Assembly: GCA_034437275.1 (NCBI GenBank)
Contig: DAOTUD010000138.1
Coordinates: 1-20,068, forward strand
Reading direction: 5' to 3'
DNA from: TC-15 sp034437275
GTDB lineage: Bacteria; Chloroflexota; Anaerolineae; Aggregatilineales; Aggregatilineaceae
DNA length: 20,068 nucleotides
Shown here: positions 7,033 through 14,086 of the stretch, piece after piece
How the letters are laid out: each line of letters opens with the position of its first letter
How positions within the stretch are numbered: the first letter of the stretch is position 1
Notes under the pieces: generated by a model
Databases searched by the model: none
What the model was told of the DNA's origin: nothing
Seen by the model: only the letters and a program-made list of their open reading frames with translations
Made by a program: the position numbers and the translations under genes

Positions 7033-7051
7033 GCGTGAATCCAACTCACGC
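7033..7051. repeat. Inverted repeat in the gatB leader
   Basis: GCGTGA and TCACGC are separated by seven bases and lie 21 bases upstream of the gatB ATG, inside the predicted leader. It could be a small mRNA hairpin or a protein site. There is no T-run, so it is not a terminator. Its function is unknown. Confidence 0.35.
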
Positions 7052-7053
7052 CT

Positions 7054-7082
7054 AGCATAGCGCACCCGCCAGAAAAGAGCTA
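7054..7082 (-). promoter_or_regulatory. Possible gatB promoter
   Basis: On the minus strand, TATGCT (7054-7059) is a good -10 hexamer, identical to that of the divergent gene. The base pattern 17 bases upstream (TAGCTC, 7077-7082) is a poor -35. The position is right for gatB (leader about 40 nt). The call rests mainly on the -10 and on the divergent layout. Confidence 0.4.
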
Positions 7083-7087
7083 CCTCT

Positions 7088-7116
7088 TTGAAGAACTGTA
7101 CATTTTTGATTATGCT
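7088..7116 (+). promoter_or_regulatory. Sigma-70-type promoter for the dehalogenase-like gene
   Basis: TTGAAG (7088-7093), a 17-base spacer and TATGCT (7111-7116) form a good promoter. The predicted start near 7123 gives a leader of about 30 nt to the ATG at 7153, with an AGGAG ribosome site at 7139-7143. Confidence 0.72.
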
Positions 7117-7152
7117 GGGATAGTCAAACATTATCTCCAGGAGCGAAAATGA

Positions 7153-8361
7153 ATGCTAACTTCAATGAAACGATGGCTGACACGCATGATGGAGGGGCGG
7201 GGCGACCAGCCGACATACGCACGCGACGCGGTCGGTGAGGTTGTACGCTGGGATGAACGCGATATCGTGTTTGCCCGGAGCGACCTGTTTCACCTGTTCG
7301 GCGAAGACAGCCCGGCCTTCCAGGCTTACTACGAACGTCACCCTGAACATCTTGATTACGATTCGAAGATTAGCCGGATGCCGGACCTGGGCCGGACCGG
7401 GGGAATTGATGTGCCGATGTTCACGGCCCAGTTCGTCGCTATGCGGCAGATCGCACCGGAAGCATGGGTTGACGGTGACCCTGCGCCCCAGAAGGCTCCC
7501 ATACCACCCGATCGTGCTGCCCACAAAGTAAAAGCATTGGCTCGAGTGCTGGGAGCCGATCTGGTGGGGGGTGGCCCCTTGCGCCAGGAATGGGTCTACA
7601 CTCACAACGGGCGTTCATTTGGTGATCAAGGCGGTTTTGCTCCCTGGGGGGCACCGATCGATTTGTCACATCATACCAATGTGGTGGCTTTAGGCTGTGC
7701 GATGAACTACGATTTGATCCAACACGCGCCGGACTTCCCGGTGCTGTTGGCGACTGCCGAAGGCTATGCGGCCAGTGCCTGGATAGCCGTCCAGCTGGCG
7801 CACTATATCCGTATGTTGGGCTATTCAGCACGCGCCCATCATTTCTATAATTACCAGGCGCTGCTGGTCCCGATCGCCGTCGATTGTGGGTTAGGGGAGC
7901 TTTCGCGCGCCGGCTATCTACTCTCTAAAGAGTATGGGCTGGGCCTCCGGCTCTCAGCCGTAACCACAGACCTGCCATTGGCTTACGATCAGCCGGTCGA
8001 TCTGGGTGTGCAGTCGTTTTGTGAAAGCTGCAAAATATGCGCTGAAAACTGCCCGGTGGGGGCGATTCCGTTCGGCGATAAGGTCGAATTCAATGGCATT
8101 AAAAAGTGGAAACTAGATGAGGAAAAGTGTTATCGCTATTGGCATGCAGTTGGCACGGATTGCGGCATCTGTATGACAAGCTGCCCCTGGACCAAACGCA
8201 ATACACGTTTTCACCGCCTGGTTGCCACACTGGCCGGGGTAAAAGGACCACACCAGGCCCTGTTCCCCAAAGCCGACAAGTTGTTATATGGCGAGTTTGA
8301 GACTACCCCTCGCCCTGATTACATCGACGAGTTTACCCGGTCCGATAAACCTGAGATGTAA
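7153..8361 (+). CDS. Reductive-dehalogenase-like protein with two 4Fe-4S clusters, cytoplasmic
   Basis: This 402 aa protein resembles the catalytic domain of corrinoid reductive dehalogenases. The central part carries GLGELSRAGYLLSKEYGLGL and TTDLPL, typical of that fold, with Tyr232/Tyr234 in a plausible active-site position. The C-terminal part carries two ferredoxin-like clusters: C290-x2-C293-x2-C296-x3-C300-P and C326-x10-C337-x2-C340-x3-C344-P. There is no twin-arginine signal, and no small membrane anchor gene (rdhB) next to it. A respiratory role at the membrane is therefore unlikely. It is more like the soluble, often non-dehalogenating homologues common in Chloroflexota. Epoxyqueuosine reductase QueG is related but differs in its motifs. 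The start is the ATG at 7153 (AGGAG nine bases upstream), or Met5; a better-spaced but out-of-frame ATG sits at 7149. Confidence 0.8.
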   Translation: MLTSMKRWLTRMMEGRGDQPTYARDAVGEVVRWDERDIVFARSDLFHLFGEDSPAFQAYYERHPEHLDYDSKISRMPDLGRTGGIDVPMFTAQFVAMRQIAPEAWVDGDPAPQKAPIPPDRAAHKVKALARVLGADLVGGGPLRQEWVYTHNGRSFGDQGGFAPWGAPIDLSHHTNVVALGCAMNYDLIQHAPDFPVLLATAEGYAASAWIAVQLAHYIRMLGYSARAHHFYNYQALLVPIAVDCGLGELSRAGYLLSKEYGLGLRLSAVTTDLPLAYDQPVDLGVQSFCESCKICAENCPVGAIPFGDKVEFNGIKKWKLDEEKCYRYWHAVGTDCGICMTSCPWTKRNTRFHRLVATLAGVKGPHQALFPKADKLLYGEFETTPRPDYIDEFTRSDKPEM

Positions 8362-8367
8362 AAATGC

Positions 8368-8396
8368 TTTACGCAGGGGAGCATCTTCGTTACAAT
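8368..8396 (+). promoter_or_regulatory. Probable promoter for peptide deformylase
   Basis: TTTACG (8368-8373), a 17-base spacer and TACAAT (8391-8396) give a reasonable sigma-70-type promoter with a leader of about 35 nt before the ATG at 8438. The -35 matches four of six consensus bases. Confidence 0.5.
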
Positions 8397-8437
8397 TTTC
8401 ATAGGGTAAATTGAGATGTGCAGAAGGTTGTGAACCG

Positions 8438-9010
8438 ATGGCCGTGAGAGAAGTTATTACACCCAGAAATCCGGCACTTCGCAAGAAGGCCCACAAAGTC
8501 AAGAATTTCAAAGACCCGAAGCTGCAAAAGCTGATCGACGATATGGTCGAGACGATGCTGGATGCTCCCGGGGTAGGATTGGCCGCGCCACAAGTTGCCG
8601 TCAGCCAGCGCGTGATCGTGGTGCGCCTGCCGGATGATGAGGTATCCAAAGAAGAATACGGCGACGATGCGGGTGTGCTCTACGTGGTGGTCAACCCGGA
8701 GATCGTCCGCGCCTCGAAAGACATGGTCGACGGGGTGGAAGCCTGCCTGTCGATTCCGGGCTACTACGGCACTGTTACTCGTCACGAGGCCGTGACCGTG
8801 CGTGGCTACGACCGGGATGGAAAGAAGATGCGCATCAAAGCCAAAGGCTGGCTGGCGCGTGTCTTCCAGCATGAGATCGATCATCTGGACGGTGTGTTGT
8901 TCATTGACCACGCGAGCGAAATCTGGCGCGCGGTGCCGGAGGACGTGGAAAACTTCGACGATCCCCTGGCGGGGATGGTGGAGCCTGTCGAGGAAGCCAG
9001 CGGCGACTGA
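8438..9010 (+). CDS. def: Peptide deformylase
   Basis: This metalloenzyme removes the N-formyl group from nascent proteins. The three family motifs are all present: G45-VGLAAPQ52, E101-A-C103-LS and H145-E-I-D-H149-LDG. Cys103, His145 and His149 are the metal ligands, Glu146 the catalytic base and Gln52 the oxyanion residue. Motif 2 reads EACLS where EGCLS is usual, a conservative change. I start at ATG 8438 (190 aa) rather than a TTG at 8411, because MAVREVITPRNPALR matches normal deformylase N-termini; an AAGG lies about 10 bases upstream. The acidic C-terminal tail (after about residue 165) is longer than in E. coli Def. The gene is not linked to fmt; a strong terminator follows. Confidence 0.95.
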   Translation: MAVREVITPRNPALRKKAHKVKNFKDPKLQKLIDDMVETMLDAPGVGLAAPQVAVSQRVIVVRLPDDEVSKEEYGDDAGVLYVVVNPEIVRASKDMVDGVEACLSIPGYYGTVTRHEAVTVRGYDRDGKKMRIKAKGWLARVFQHEIDHLDGVLFIDHASEIWRAVPEDVENFDDPLAGMVEPVEEASGD

Positions 9011-9044
9011 ACCCAACGCCGCACACTATTCCACGCTATTGAGC

Positions 9045-9074
9045 AATCGGGCGAAGCTGCGCGCCCGATTTTTT
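9045..9074 (+). terminator. Intrinsic terminator of def
   Basis: AATCGGGCG (9045-9053) pairs perfectly with CGCCCGATT (9062-9070) around an eight-base loop, and the stem runs into TTTTTT (9069-9074). It lies 35 bases after the def stop and isolates it from the next promoter. Confidence 0.88.
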
Positions 9075-9095
9075 CATGGAACACCATCCCGATTC

Positions 9096-9124
9096 TTGCC
9101 GGTAGAACATAAGTTCGATATACT
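9096..9124 (+). promoter_or_regulatory. Sigma-70-type promoter for the radical-SAM gene
   Basis: TTGCCG (9096-9101), a 17-base spacer and TATACT (9119-9124) form a good promoter. Transcription should start near 9131, leaving a leader of only about nine bases before the ATG at 9140. A GAAC-N4-GTTC palindrome fills most of the spacer. Confidence 0.75.
9105..9116. promoter_or_regulatory. LexA (SOS) operator in the radical-SAM promoter
   Basis: GAACATAAGTTC matches the GAAC-N4-GTTC SOS-box core in both half sites. It lies between the -35 and -10 hexamers, where bound LexA would exclude RNA polymerase. The flanks (TA before GAAC) match those of the ssb site at 5525-5536. Confidence 0.75.
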
Positions 9125-9139
9125 TAGGGCGTCAATGAG

Positions 9140-10285
9140 ATGAGGTTCAGCGACGTGGATGGCCATGATCTGCTGCGCGAGTTGCGCGGCACAACCGAGT
9201 TTGAAACCGTCGGCGATGCGCCCCGCCAGGAGCGCCCGGTAATTTCACGCCGGATTCCGCCGGATTTGCAGGGCTGTGTGACCCATGTCACAGCGGGCAA
9301 CCGCAAAATGCCGGTTCTGAAGGCGATGATGACGACTGCCTGCGAGCGAAACTGCCTGTACTGCCCGTTCCAGGCCGGGCGATCCGCGATGCGGCGCGTG
9401 ACGTTTTCGCCGGATGATATGGCCCAGGGGTTCATGGCGCTCTACCAGGCGGGTGCTGTCGAAGGGCTGTTCCTGTCGTCCGGGGTGGTGCGCGGCGGTA
9501 TCACCAGCCAGGATGCGATCATCGACACTGGCGCGATCTTGCGCCACAAGTATCATTACCCGGGCTATATGCACCTGAAGATTATGCCCGGTGCCGAGCG
9601 CGAGCAGGTGGCACAGGCGATGCAACTGGCCGACCGTGTGTCGGTCAATCTCGAAGCACCGAATGCCGCCCGGCTGGAGCATATCGCGCCGGCCAAACAG
9701 TTCGACGCCGAGCTGCTGTCGCGTTTGATGTGGGTCGAGGAACTGCGCCAACACAGCGCGGGCCGGCTGCGGACCAGCAGCACGACCGAGTTTGTCGTCG
9801 GGCCGGCGGGCGAGCAGGACATCGAAATTCTCGACGCAGCCGCGCACCTGTACCGGCAGGCAGGGCTGGCCCGGACCTACTTTTCGGCGTTTCGTCCGGT
9901 GCCCGGCACGCCGCTGGACAATTACCCGGCCACCGACGACACGCGCCAGCTACGCCTGTACCAGGCCAGCTTTCTGCTGCGGGATTATGGCTTCGACCTG
10001 GAGGACCTGCTATTTGAGGGACAGGGCAGTTTGCCGCGCAGCATCGATCCCAAGCGGGCCTGGGCCAATGTTCACCTGCGTGAGGTCCCGCTCGAAGTGA
10101 ACACGGCGACGTTTGACGAGTTGCTGCGTGTGCCGGGCATTGGGCACAAAAATGCGACCCGCATCATCCGCGCGCGTCGGCAGCACACGCTGCGCACTCT
10201 GGATGATTTGCGGGCCGCTGGGGTTACCAATGTGAAGCGGATCGCGTCCTATGTGCTGCTGGTGGGACGGCATCCGGTTCAGTAG
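9140..10285 (+). CDS. Radical-SAM protein with C-terminal helix-hairpin-helix, putative DNA modification/repair
   Basis: This is a 381 aa cytosolic protein. C68-x3-C72-x2-C75 (CERNCLYC) binds the 4Fe-4S cluster that cleaves S-adenosylmethionine. The radical-SAM barrel follows, with LFLSSGVVRGG and YMHLKIMPG. Residues about 315-378 hold helix-hairpin-helix DNA-binding repeats (NTATFDELLRVPGIGHKNATRIIRAR). The layout matches the family described as a putative DNA modification/repair radical-SAM protein (TIGR03916). Its genes are usually adjacent to a uracil-DNA-glycosylase-like partner, and no such gene is visible here. The ATG at 9140 has only a weak site (AGGGCG) on a very short leader. A LexA-type operator in its promoter supports a DNA damage role. 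The reaction and substrate are unknown. Confidence 0.85.
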   Translation: MRFSDVDGHDLLRELRGTTEFETVGDAPRQERPVISRRIPPDLQGCVTHVTAGNRKMPVLKAMMTTACERNCLYCPFQAGRSAMRRVTFSPDDMAQGFMALYQAGAVEGLFLSSGVVRGGITSQDAIIDTGAILRHKYHYPGYMHLKIMPGAEREQVAQAMQLADRVSVNLEAPNAARLEHIAPAKQFDAELLSRLMWVEELRQHSAGRLRTSSTTEFVVGPAGEQDIEILDAAAHLYRQAGLARTYFSAFRPVPGTPLDNYPATDDTRQLRLYQASFLLRDYGFDLEDLLFEGQGSLPRSIDPKRAWANVHLREVPLEVNTATFDELLRVPGIGHKNATRIIRARRQHTLRTLDDLRAAGVTNVKRIASYVLLVGRHPVQ

Positions 10286-10613
10286 CTTCGTTTGTTTTAG
10301 CCGGCTCGTCGCTGCCTAGTTTCTTGATGAGGCGTGTAATCGCCGAGAAGAGACCCGGCTGGGTTTTCTTGGCCGATGGTTTGGGCAGTTGTTTTGTTTC
10401 CGACTGAGGGTGTGTAATCCATCTGGGCATGTCGCCTTCGACCTGGATGACGCCTTTTTTCATCAGGCGGAGCAGCGCCCCGCGTGGCATGTGCATCGCG
10501 GTGTCGGAAGCATCTCGCCAACTGAAGACTAACGAGCGTGTTGTCCAGCGAATAAACTGCACTTCGCCGCCATCCCACCACACACGTGTGGTCTTAGAGT
10601 GTTGTTGTTCCAT
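10224..10613 (-). CDS. Hypothetical protein
   Basis: I do not recognise this 129 aa protein. The ATG at 10613 is chosen because AGGAGG ends eight bases upstream; a GTG at 10622 would touch that ribosome site. Residues about 8-60 (TTRVWWDGGEVQFIRWTTRS ... MPRGALLRLMKKGVIQVEG) look like a small beta-rich folded domain with several Trp. A charged, Pro/Lys-rich stretch then leads to a short amphipathic segment (LFSAITRLIKKLG) and a low-complexity tail. Its last 62 bases overlap the convergent 3' end of the radical-SAM gene, so the tail may be unconstrained. There are no transmembrane segments or signal peptide. The excellent ribosome site supports it as a real gene. Confidence 0.65.
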   Translation of the reverse strand: MEQQHSKTTRVWWDGGEVQFIRWTTRSLVFSWRDASDTAMHMPRGALLRLMKKGVIQVEGDMPRWITHPQSETKQLPKPSAKKTQPGLFSAITRLIKKLGSDEPAKTNEATEPDAVPPAAHRTRSASHW

Positions 10614-10704
10614 TTCCCACACCTCCTATAGTCAGGATACAATAAAACGCTGTTGGATTTTGTTATAGACTTCTCACAAATGCAATTTCGAAAGGGTTGC
10701 ACAC

Positions 10705-12003
10705 ATGACCAAGATCACATTTATAGGGGCTGGCAGCACGGTGTTCGCCAAGAATCTGCTGGGCGACATTCTCAGCTTCCCGGAACTGGCATCGGCCACG
10801 ATCAGCCTGCATGATATCGACGCCGAACGGCTGCGTACCTCAGAGACTGTAGCGCATAAGGTCGCCCACACGCTCGACGTGACGCCGACTATCGAAGCCA
10901 CGACCGACCGGCGGGCGGCGCTTGAGGGGGCGGATTATGCCATCTGCATGATCCAGGTCGGCGGGTACCGCCCCAGCACCGTGATTGACTTCGAGATTCC
11001 GAAGAAGTACGGGCTGCAGCAAACCATCGCGGATACATTGGGCATCGGCGGCATTATGCGCGGGCTGCGGACTATCCCGGTGCTGCTGGAGATGTGCCGC
11101 GATATGGAATCGGTATGTCCTGATGTGACGTTCCTGAACTATGTCAATCCAATGGCGATCAACTGCTGGGCCATCGACCGCGCCAGCCCGATCAAAACCG
11201 TTGGGCTGTGCCACAGCGTGCCGCATACCGCGCTGCTGCTGGCGAATGATATCGGCGTTCCCTACACGGAGATCAACTATCTCGTCGCGGGGATCAATCA
11301 TATGGCGTTCTACCTGCGGTTTGAGCACAATGGCGAAGACCTGTACCCGCTGATCCACAAGGTGATCGCTGATGGCGAGGTGCCCGACGATAACCGGGTG
11401 CGCTACGAGATGCTGCAGCGTCTCGGCTATTTCGTCACCGAGTCCAGCGAGCATTTCAGCGAGTATGTGCCCTGGTTCATCAAGCGGGACCGCCCCGACC
11501 TGATCGAACGGTTCAACATCCCGCTGGACGAGTACATCCGCCGCTGCGAAGATCAGATCGCGGAGTGGGAAACGCTGCGCAAGGAACTCGAAAGCCAGGA
11601 TACGCCCCTCAAGATTGCACGCAGCGTGGAGTACGGCTCGCTGATCATTCACAGCCTGGAAACCGGGACGCCGCGCACGATCTACGGCAACGTCCCGAAC
11701 CAGGGCTTGATCGACAACCTGCCGCCGGAGTGCTGCGTCGAGGTGCCCTGCCTGGTCGACAAAAACGGCATCCAGCCCACGCGCATCGGGACCCTACCAC
11801 CGCAGCTTGCCGCCCTGATGCAAACCAACATCAACGTACAGGCGCTCACCGTCGAGGCGGCGCTTACCGGCAAGCGCGAGCATATCTATCACGCCGCCAT
11901 GCTGGACCCGCACACGGCAGCGGAATTGTCGCTCGACCAGATCTGGTCGCTGGTCGACGATCTGATCGAGGCGCATGGGGACTGGCTGCCTACCTATCAC
12001 TAA
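10705..12003 (+). CDS. melA: GH4 family alpha-galactosidase/alpha-glucosidase
   Basis: GH4 enzymes hydrolyse glycosides by an NAD+- and Mn2+-dependent oxidation-elimination mechanism in the cytosol. The 432 aa product starts with a Rossmann motif (ITFIGAGSTVFAKNLL) for NAD+. It then shows DTLGIGG (110-116), NYVNPM (145-150), the metal motif C169-H170-S171, and GINHMAF with His199. CHS at the metal site is characteristic of the unphosphorylated alpha-galactosidase/alpha-glucosidase branch (MelA, AglA). The phospho-glycosidases have other residues there. No sugar transporter lies beside it, so the substrate is not indicated by context. The ATG at 10705 has an AAGGG site eight bases upstream. 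A strong terminator follows. The choice between galactoside and glucoside is uncertain. Confidence 0.9.
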   Translation: MTKITFIGAGSTVFAKNLLGDILSFPELASATISLHDIDAERLRTSETVAHKVAHTLDVTPTIEATTDRRAALEGADYAICMIQVGGYRPSTVIDFEIPKKYGLQQTIADTLGIGGIMRGLRTIPVLLEMCRDMESVCPDVTFLNYVNPMAINCWAIDRASPIKTVGLCHSVPHTALLLANDIGVPYTEINYLVAGINHMAFYLRFEHNGEDLYPLIHKVIADGEVPDDNRVRYEMLQRLGYFVTESSEHFSEYVPWFIKRDRPDLIERFNIPLDEYIRRCEDQIAEWETLRKELESQDTPLKIARSVEYGSLIIHSLETGTPRTIYGNVPNQGLIDNLPPECCVEVPCLVDKNGIQPTRIGTLPPQLAALMQTNINVQALTVEAALTGKREHIYHAAMLDPHTAAELSLDQIWSLVDDLIEAHGDWLPTYH

Positions 12004-12022
12004 CCCGATCAGCCATACCGAA

Positions 12023-12055
12023 AAAAGCGCACAACGGCGCAGGCTGTGCGCTTTT
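12023..12055 (+). terminator. Intrinsic terminator after the GH4 gene
   Basis: AAAAGCGCACA (12023-12033) pairs perfectly over 11 bases with TGTGCGCTTTT (12045-12055). The loop is 11 bases and there are A and T tracts on both sides, so it could act in either direction. It separates the glycosidase gene from recF. Confidence 0.85.
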
Positions 12056-12116
12056 GATGTACTGGGTGGCACTATTTCCAGCCCAAAAATAACTGGGCCA
12101 TCCTGCTAGAGGACGG

Positions 12117-12122
12117 TATACT
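12117..12122 (+). promoter_or_regulatory. -10 element of recF, implying a leaderless transcript
   Basis: TATACT, the same -10 hexamer as in the ssb and radical-SAM promoters, ends seven bases before the recF ATG at 12130. A normal transcription start would fall on or next to the A of that ATG. No good -35 is seen 16-18 bases upstream, and no ribosome site at usual spacing precedes the ATG. Confidence 0.5.
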
Positions 12123-12129
12123 CTGCACT

Positions 12130-13347
12130 ATGCGTATCGAATACCTCTCGTTACAAAACTTTCGGAACTACGCCCGGTTGGAGATGGCGCTGCCCACCGG
12201 CCCTATTTTGCTACACGGTGCCAATGCCCAGGGCAAAACCAGCCTGTTGGAAGCGATCTACTACCTGGCGACATCACGTTCCCCGTATACTACATCCGAC
12301 CGCCAGCTCATCAACTGGAATGCTGACCAGGACTGGCTGTCGTTCGCCAAAATCGGGGCGGAAGTCGTCACGGCCAGCCAGACGCTCAACCGCATCGAAA
12401 TTACGCTCACCCAGCCGGAAGGCCCAAGCAGCCCGCGGCTGCAAAAAGAGATTCGCATCAATGGCGTCTCGCGCCGGGTGATGGACTTGATCGGGCAGGT
12501 CAACGTGGTGATGTTCCTGCCCCAAGACCTGGCGCTCATCGAAGGGTCGCCCACCGAACGCCGCCGCTACATGGACGCCACGCTGTGCCAGACCAATATC
12601 GACTATTGCCGCGCGCTGAGCACTTTCGACAAGACCCTCACCCAGCGGAATGCCCTGCTCAAACGCATCGCCGAGGGCGAAGCCCGCCCTGGCGAGCTCG
12701 ACTATTGGGACGAGCAGTTAGCGACGGCAGGCGCGGTGTTGATTGCCGGGCGGCAAATGCTGCTGCGCGAGTTGGAAGTCAAGGCGCGGCAGGTGCATTA
12801 TGATCTGACCGGCGGGGACGAAGACCTGGAACTACGCTACCAGCCGGGCTTTCTGCCAACAGCCAACAACAGCGGGCAGTTGTCGTTTGGGGTGGTGGGC
12901 CTGGACCTGAATCGTCTGCTGGATGCCGGCGACATCGCAGCGCAGTTCCGCGAACGGCTGGCCGAAACCCAAAACGCGGAGATCGCGCGCGGGATCACGT
13001 TGATCGGGCCGCAGCGTGATGAACTGCGCCTGCTGGTGAATGATCGTGACCTGGGGCTGTACGGATCGCGGGGGCAGGCGCGCACCGCCGTGATGGCGCT
13101 CAAGCTGGCCGAACTGGCGTGGATGCGCGATGCGGTCGGCGAATGGCCGATCCTGCTGCTGGACGAAGTGATCGCCGAACTCGACGCCGAACGCCGCGCC
13201 TACCTGCTCGACCGCATTCATGGGGCGTCGCAAGTGCTGCTAACCACCACCGAGCCAGATATCTTCACGGCTGAATTCTTGCGCAACAGTACCCGCTGGC
13301 ACATTCGCCAGGGGCAGATCGTCGCGGTATCGGACCGCACCCCGTGA
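12130..13347 (+). CDS. recF: DNA replication and repair protein RecF
   Basis: RecF is an SMC-like ABC ATPase that binds gapped DNA and, with RecO and RecR, loads RecA. The 405 aa product has the N-terminal signature MRIEYLSLQNFRNY. The Walker A motif is G30-ANAQGKT37. The signature region is YGSRGQARTAVMALKLAEL, and the Walker B motif is LLLD345-E346. The length is slightly above the usual 360-375. The gene is not in the dnaA-dnaN-recF-gyrB cluster; it stands alone between the glycosidase gene and rsmG, which faces it with 11 bases between the stops. No SOS box precedes it. Expression is probably from a leaderless mRNA (see 12117-12122). Confidence 0.96.
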   Translation: MRIEYLSLQNFRNYARLEMALPTGPILLHGANAQGKTSLLEAIYYLATSRSPYTTSDRQLINWNADQDWLSFAKIGAEVVTASQTLNRIEITLTQPEGPSSPRLQKEIRINGVSRRVMDLIGQVNVVMFLPQDLALIEGSPTERRRYMDATLCQTNIDYCRALSTFDKTLTQRNALLKRIAEGEARPGELDYWDEQLATAGAVLIAGRQMLLRELEVKARQVHYDLTGGDEDLELRYQPGFLPTANNSGQLSFGVVGLDLNRLLDAGDIAAQFRERLAETQNAEIARGITLIGPQRDELRLLVNDRDLGLYGSRGQARTAVMALKLAELAWMRDAVGEWPILLLDEVIAELDAERRAYLLDRIHGASQVLLTTTEPDIFTAEFLRNSTRWHIRQGQIVAVSDRTP

Positions 13348-13358
13348 GCGTGGCGTGC

Positions 13359-14075
13359 TCACAGCGGGCGTTTGGCCGGCAGGCCGGCCCGGCGGGGATA
13401 TTTCGGCGGCGTGGCGGCCATTTTCTGGATCGCCACCAGGTAGTGAGTTTCGGGGACCTTCGGTAACTCGACCGGAATCACATTGTCGACCCGTCCCCCC
13501 AGAATCTTGAGGGCGTTTTCGGCCTGCCGCGCCTCGGCGACGGCGGATTCGCCCTTCAGCGCCACACACTGCCCACCGACTTTGCACAACGGCAGCATAT
13601 ACTCCATCAGGACCGGCATATGCGCCACTGCTCGGGCAAGCACCGTGTCGAACTGCTCGCGGTGTGCGGCATCCTGTCCGGCTTCTTCGGCGCGCGCATT
13701 CACGATGCGCACATTGGATAAGCTCAGGTGCTGGATGATGTGTTCGAGAAACCGGGCTTTCTTCGTCGTTGCTTCCAGCAGGGTGAGTTCGATGTATGGA
13801 TATACGATGCGCAGCGGCAGCCCGGGGAACCCCGCCCCGGTGCCCACGTCGATCACGCGCTGGTTGGGGCCGAAGGGCACCGCGCGTATCACAGCTAACG
13901 AGTCCAGAAAATGACGCATTTCGACCGCTTCGGGGGCGGTGATCGCGGTCAGGTTGATTTTGTCGTTCCAGGCCAGCAATTCGTCGGCGTATGTACCAAA
14001 GGCGCGTTGGATGTCGGAGCTAAGCTCGAGGCCCAGCAAATCGCGGCTGCACGCTGTCAGATGGTCTACTTTCAT
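13359..14075 (-). CDS. rsmG: 16S rRNA (guanine-N7)-methyltransferase RsmG
   Basis: RsmG (GidB) methylates G527 of 16S rRNA using S-adenosylmethionine; its loss gives low-level streptomycin resistance. The 238 aa product has the SAM-binding motif VID76-VGTGAGFPGLPLRI and the following ELTLLEATTKKARFLEH. NDKINLTAIT (37-46) precedes it, and the typical C-terminus has PPKYPRRAGLPAKRPL. The ATG at 14075 lies 11 bases after the stop of the TPR gene and has no clear ribosome site of its own. Translation is therefore probably coupled to the TPR gene. It is not next to mnmG (gidA), its common neighbour. Confidence 0.96.
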   Translation of the reverse strand: MKVDHLTACSRDLLGLELSSDIQRAFGTYADELLAWNDKINLTAITAPEAVEMRHFLDSLAVIRAVPFGPNQRVIDVGTGAGFPGLPLRIVYPYIELTLLEATTKKARFLEHIIQHLSLSNVRIVNARAEEAGQDAAHREQFDTVLARAVAHMPVLMEYMLPLCKVGGQCVALKGESAVAEARQAENALKILGGRVDNVIPVELPKVPETHYLVAIQKMAATPPKYPRRAGLPAKRPL

Positions 14076-14086
14076 GCTATCTATGT

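Noticed and set aside
7013..7152. Riboswitch or T-box in the gatB/dehalogenase intergenic region
   Set aside because: Only a six-base inverted repeat and two promoters are seen. There is no T-box sequence, cobalamin element or terminator hairpin, and the leaders are too short.
7153..8361. Epoxyqueuosine reductase (QueG)
   Set aside because: QueG has similar Fe-S motifs, but the central GLGELSRAGY, KEYGLGLR and TDLPL pattern and the absence of a C-terminal HEAT-like region fit the dehalogenase-like family better.
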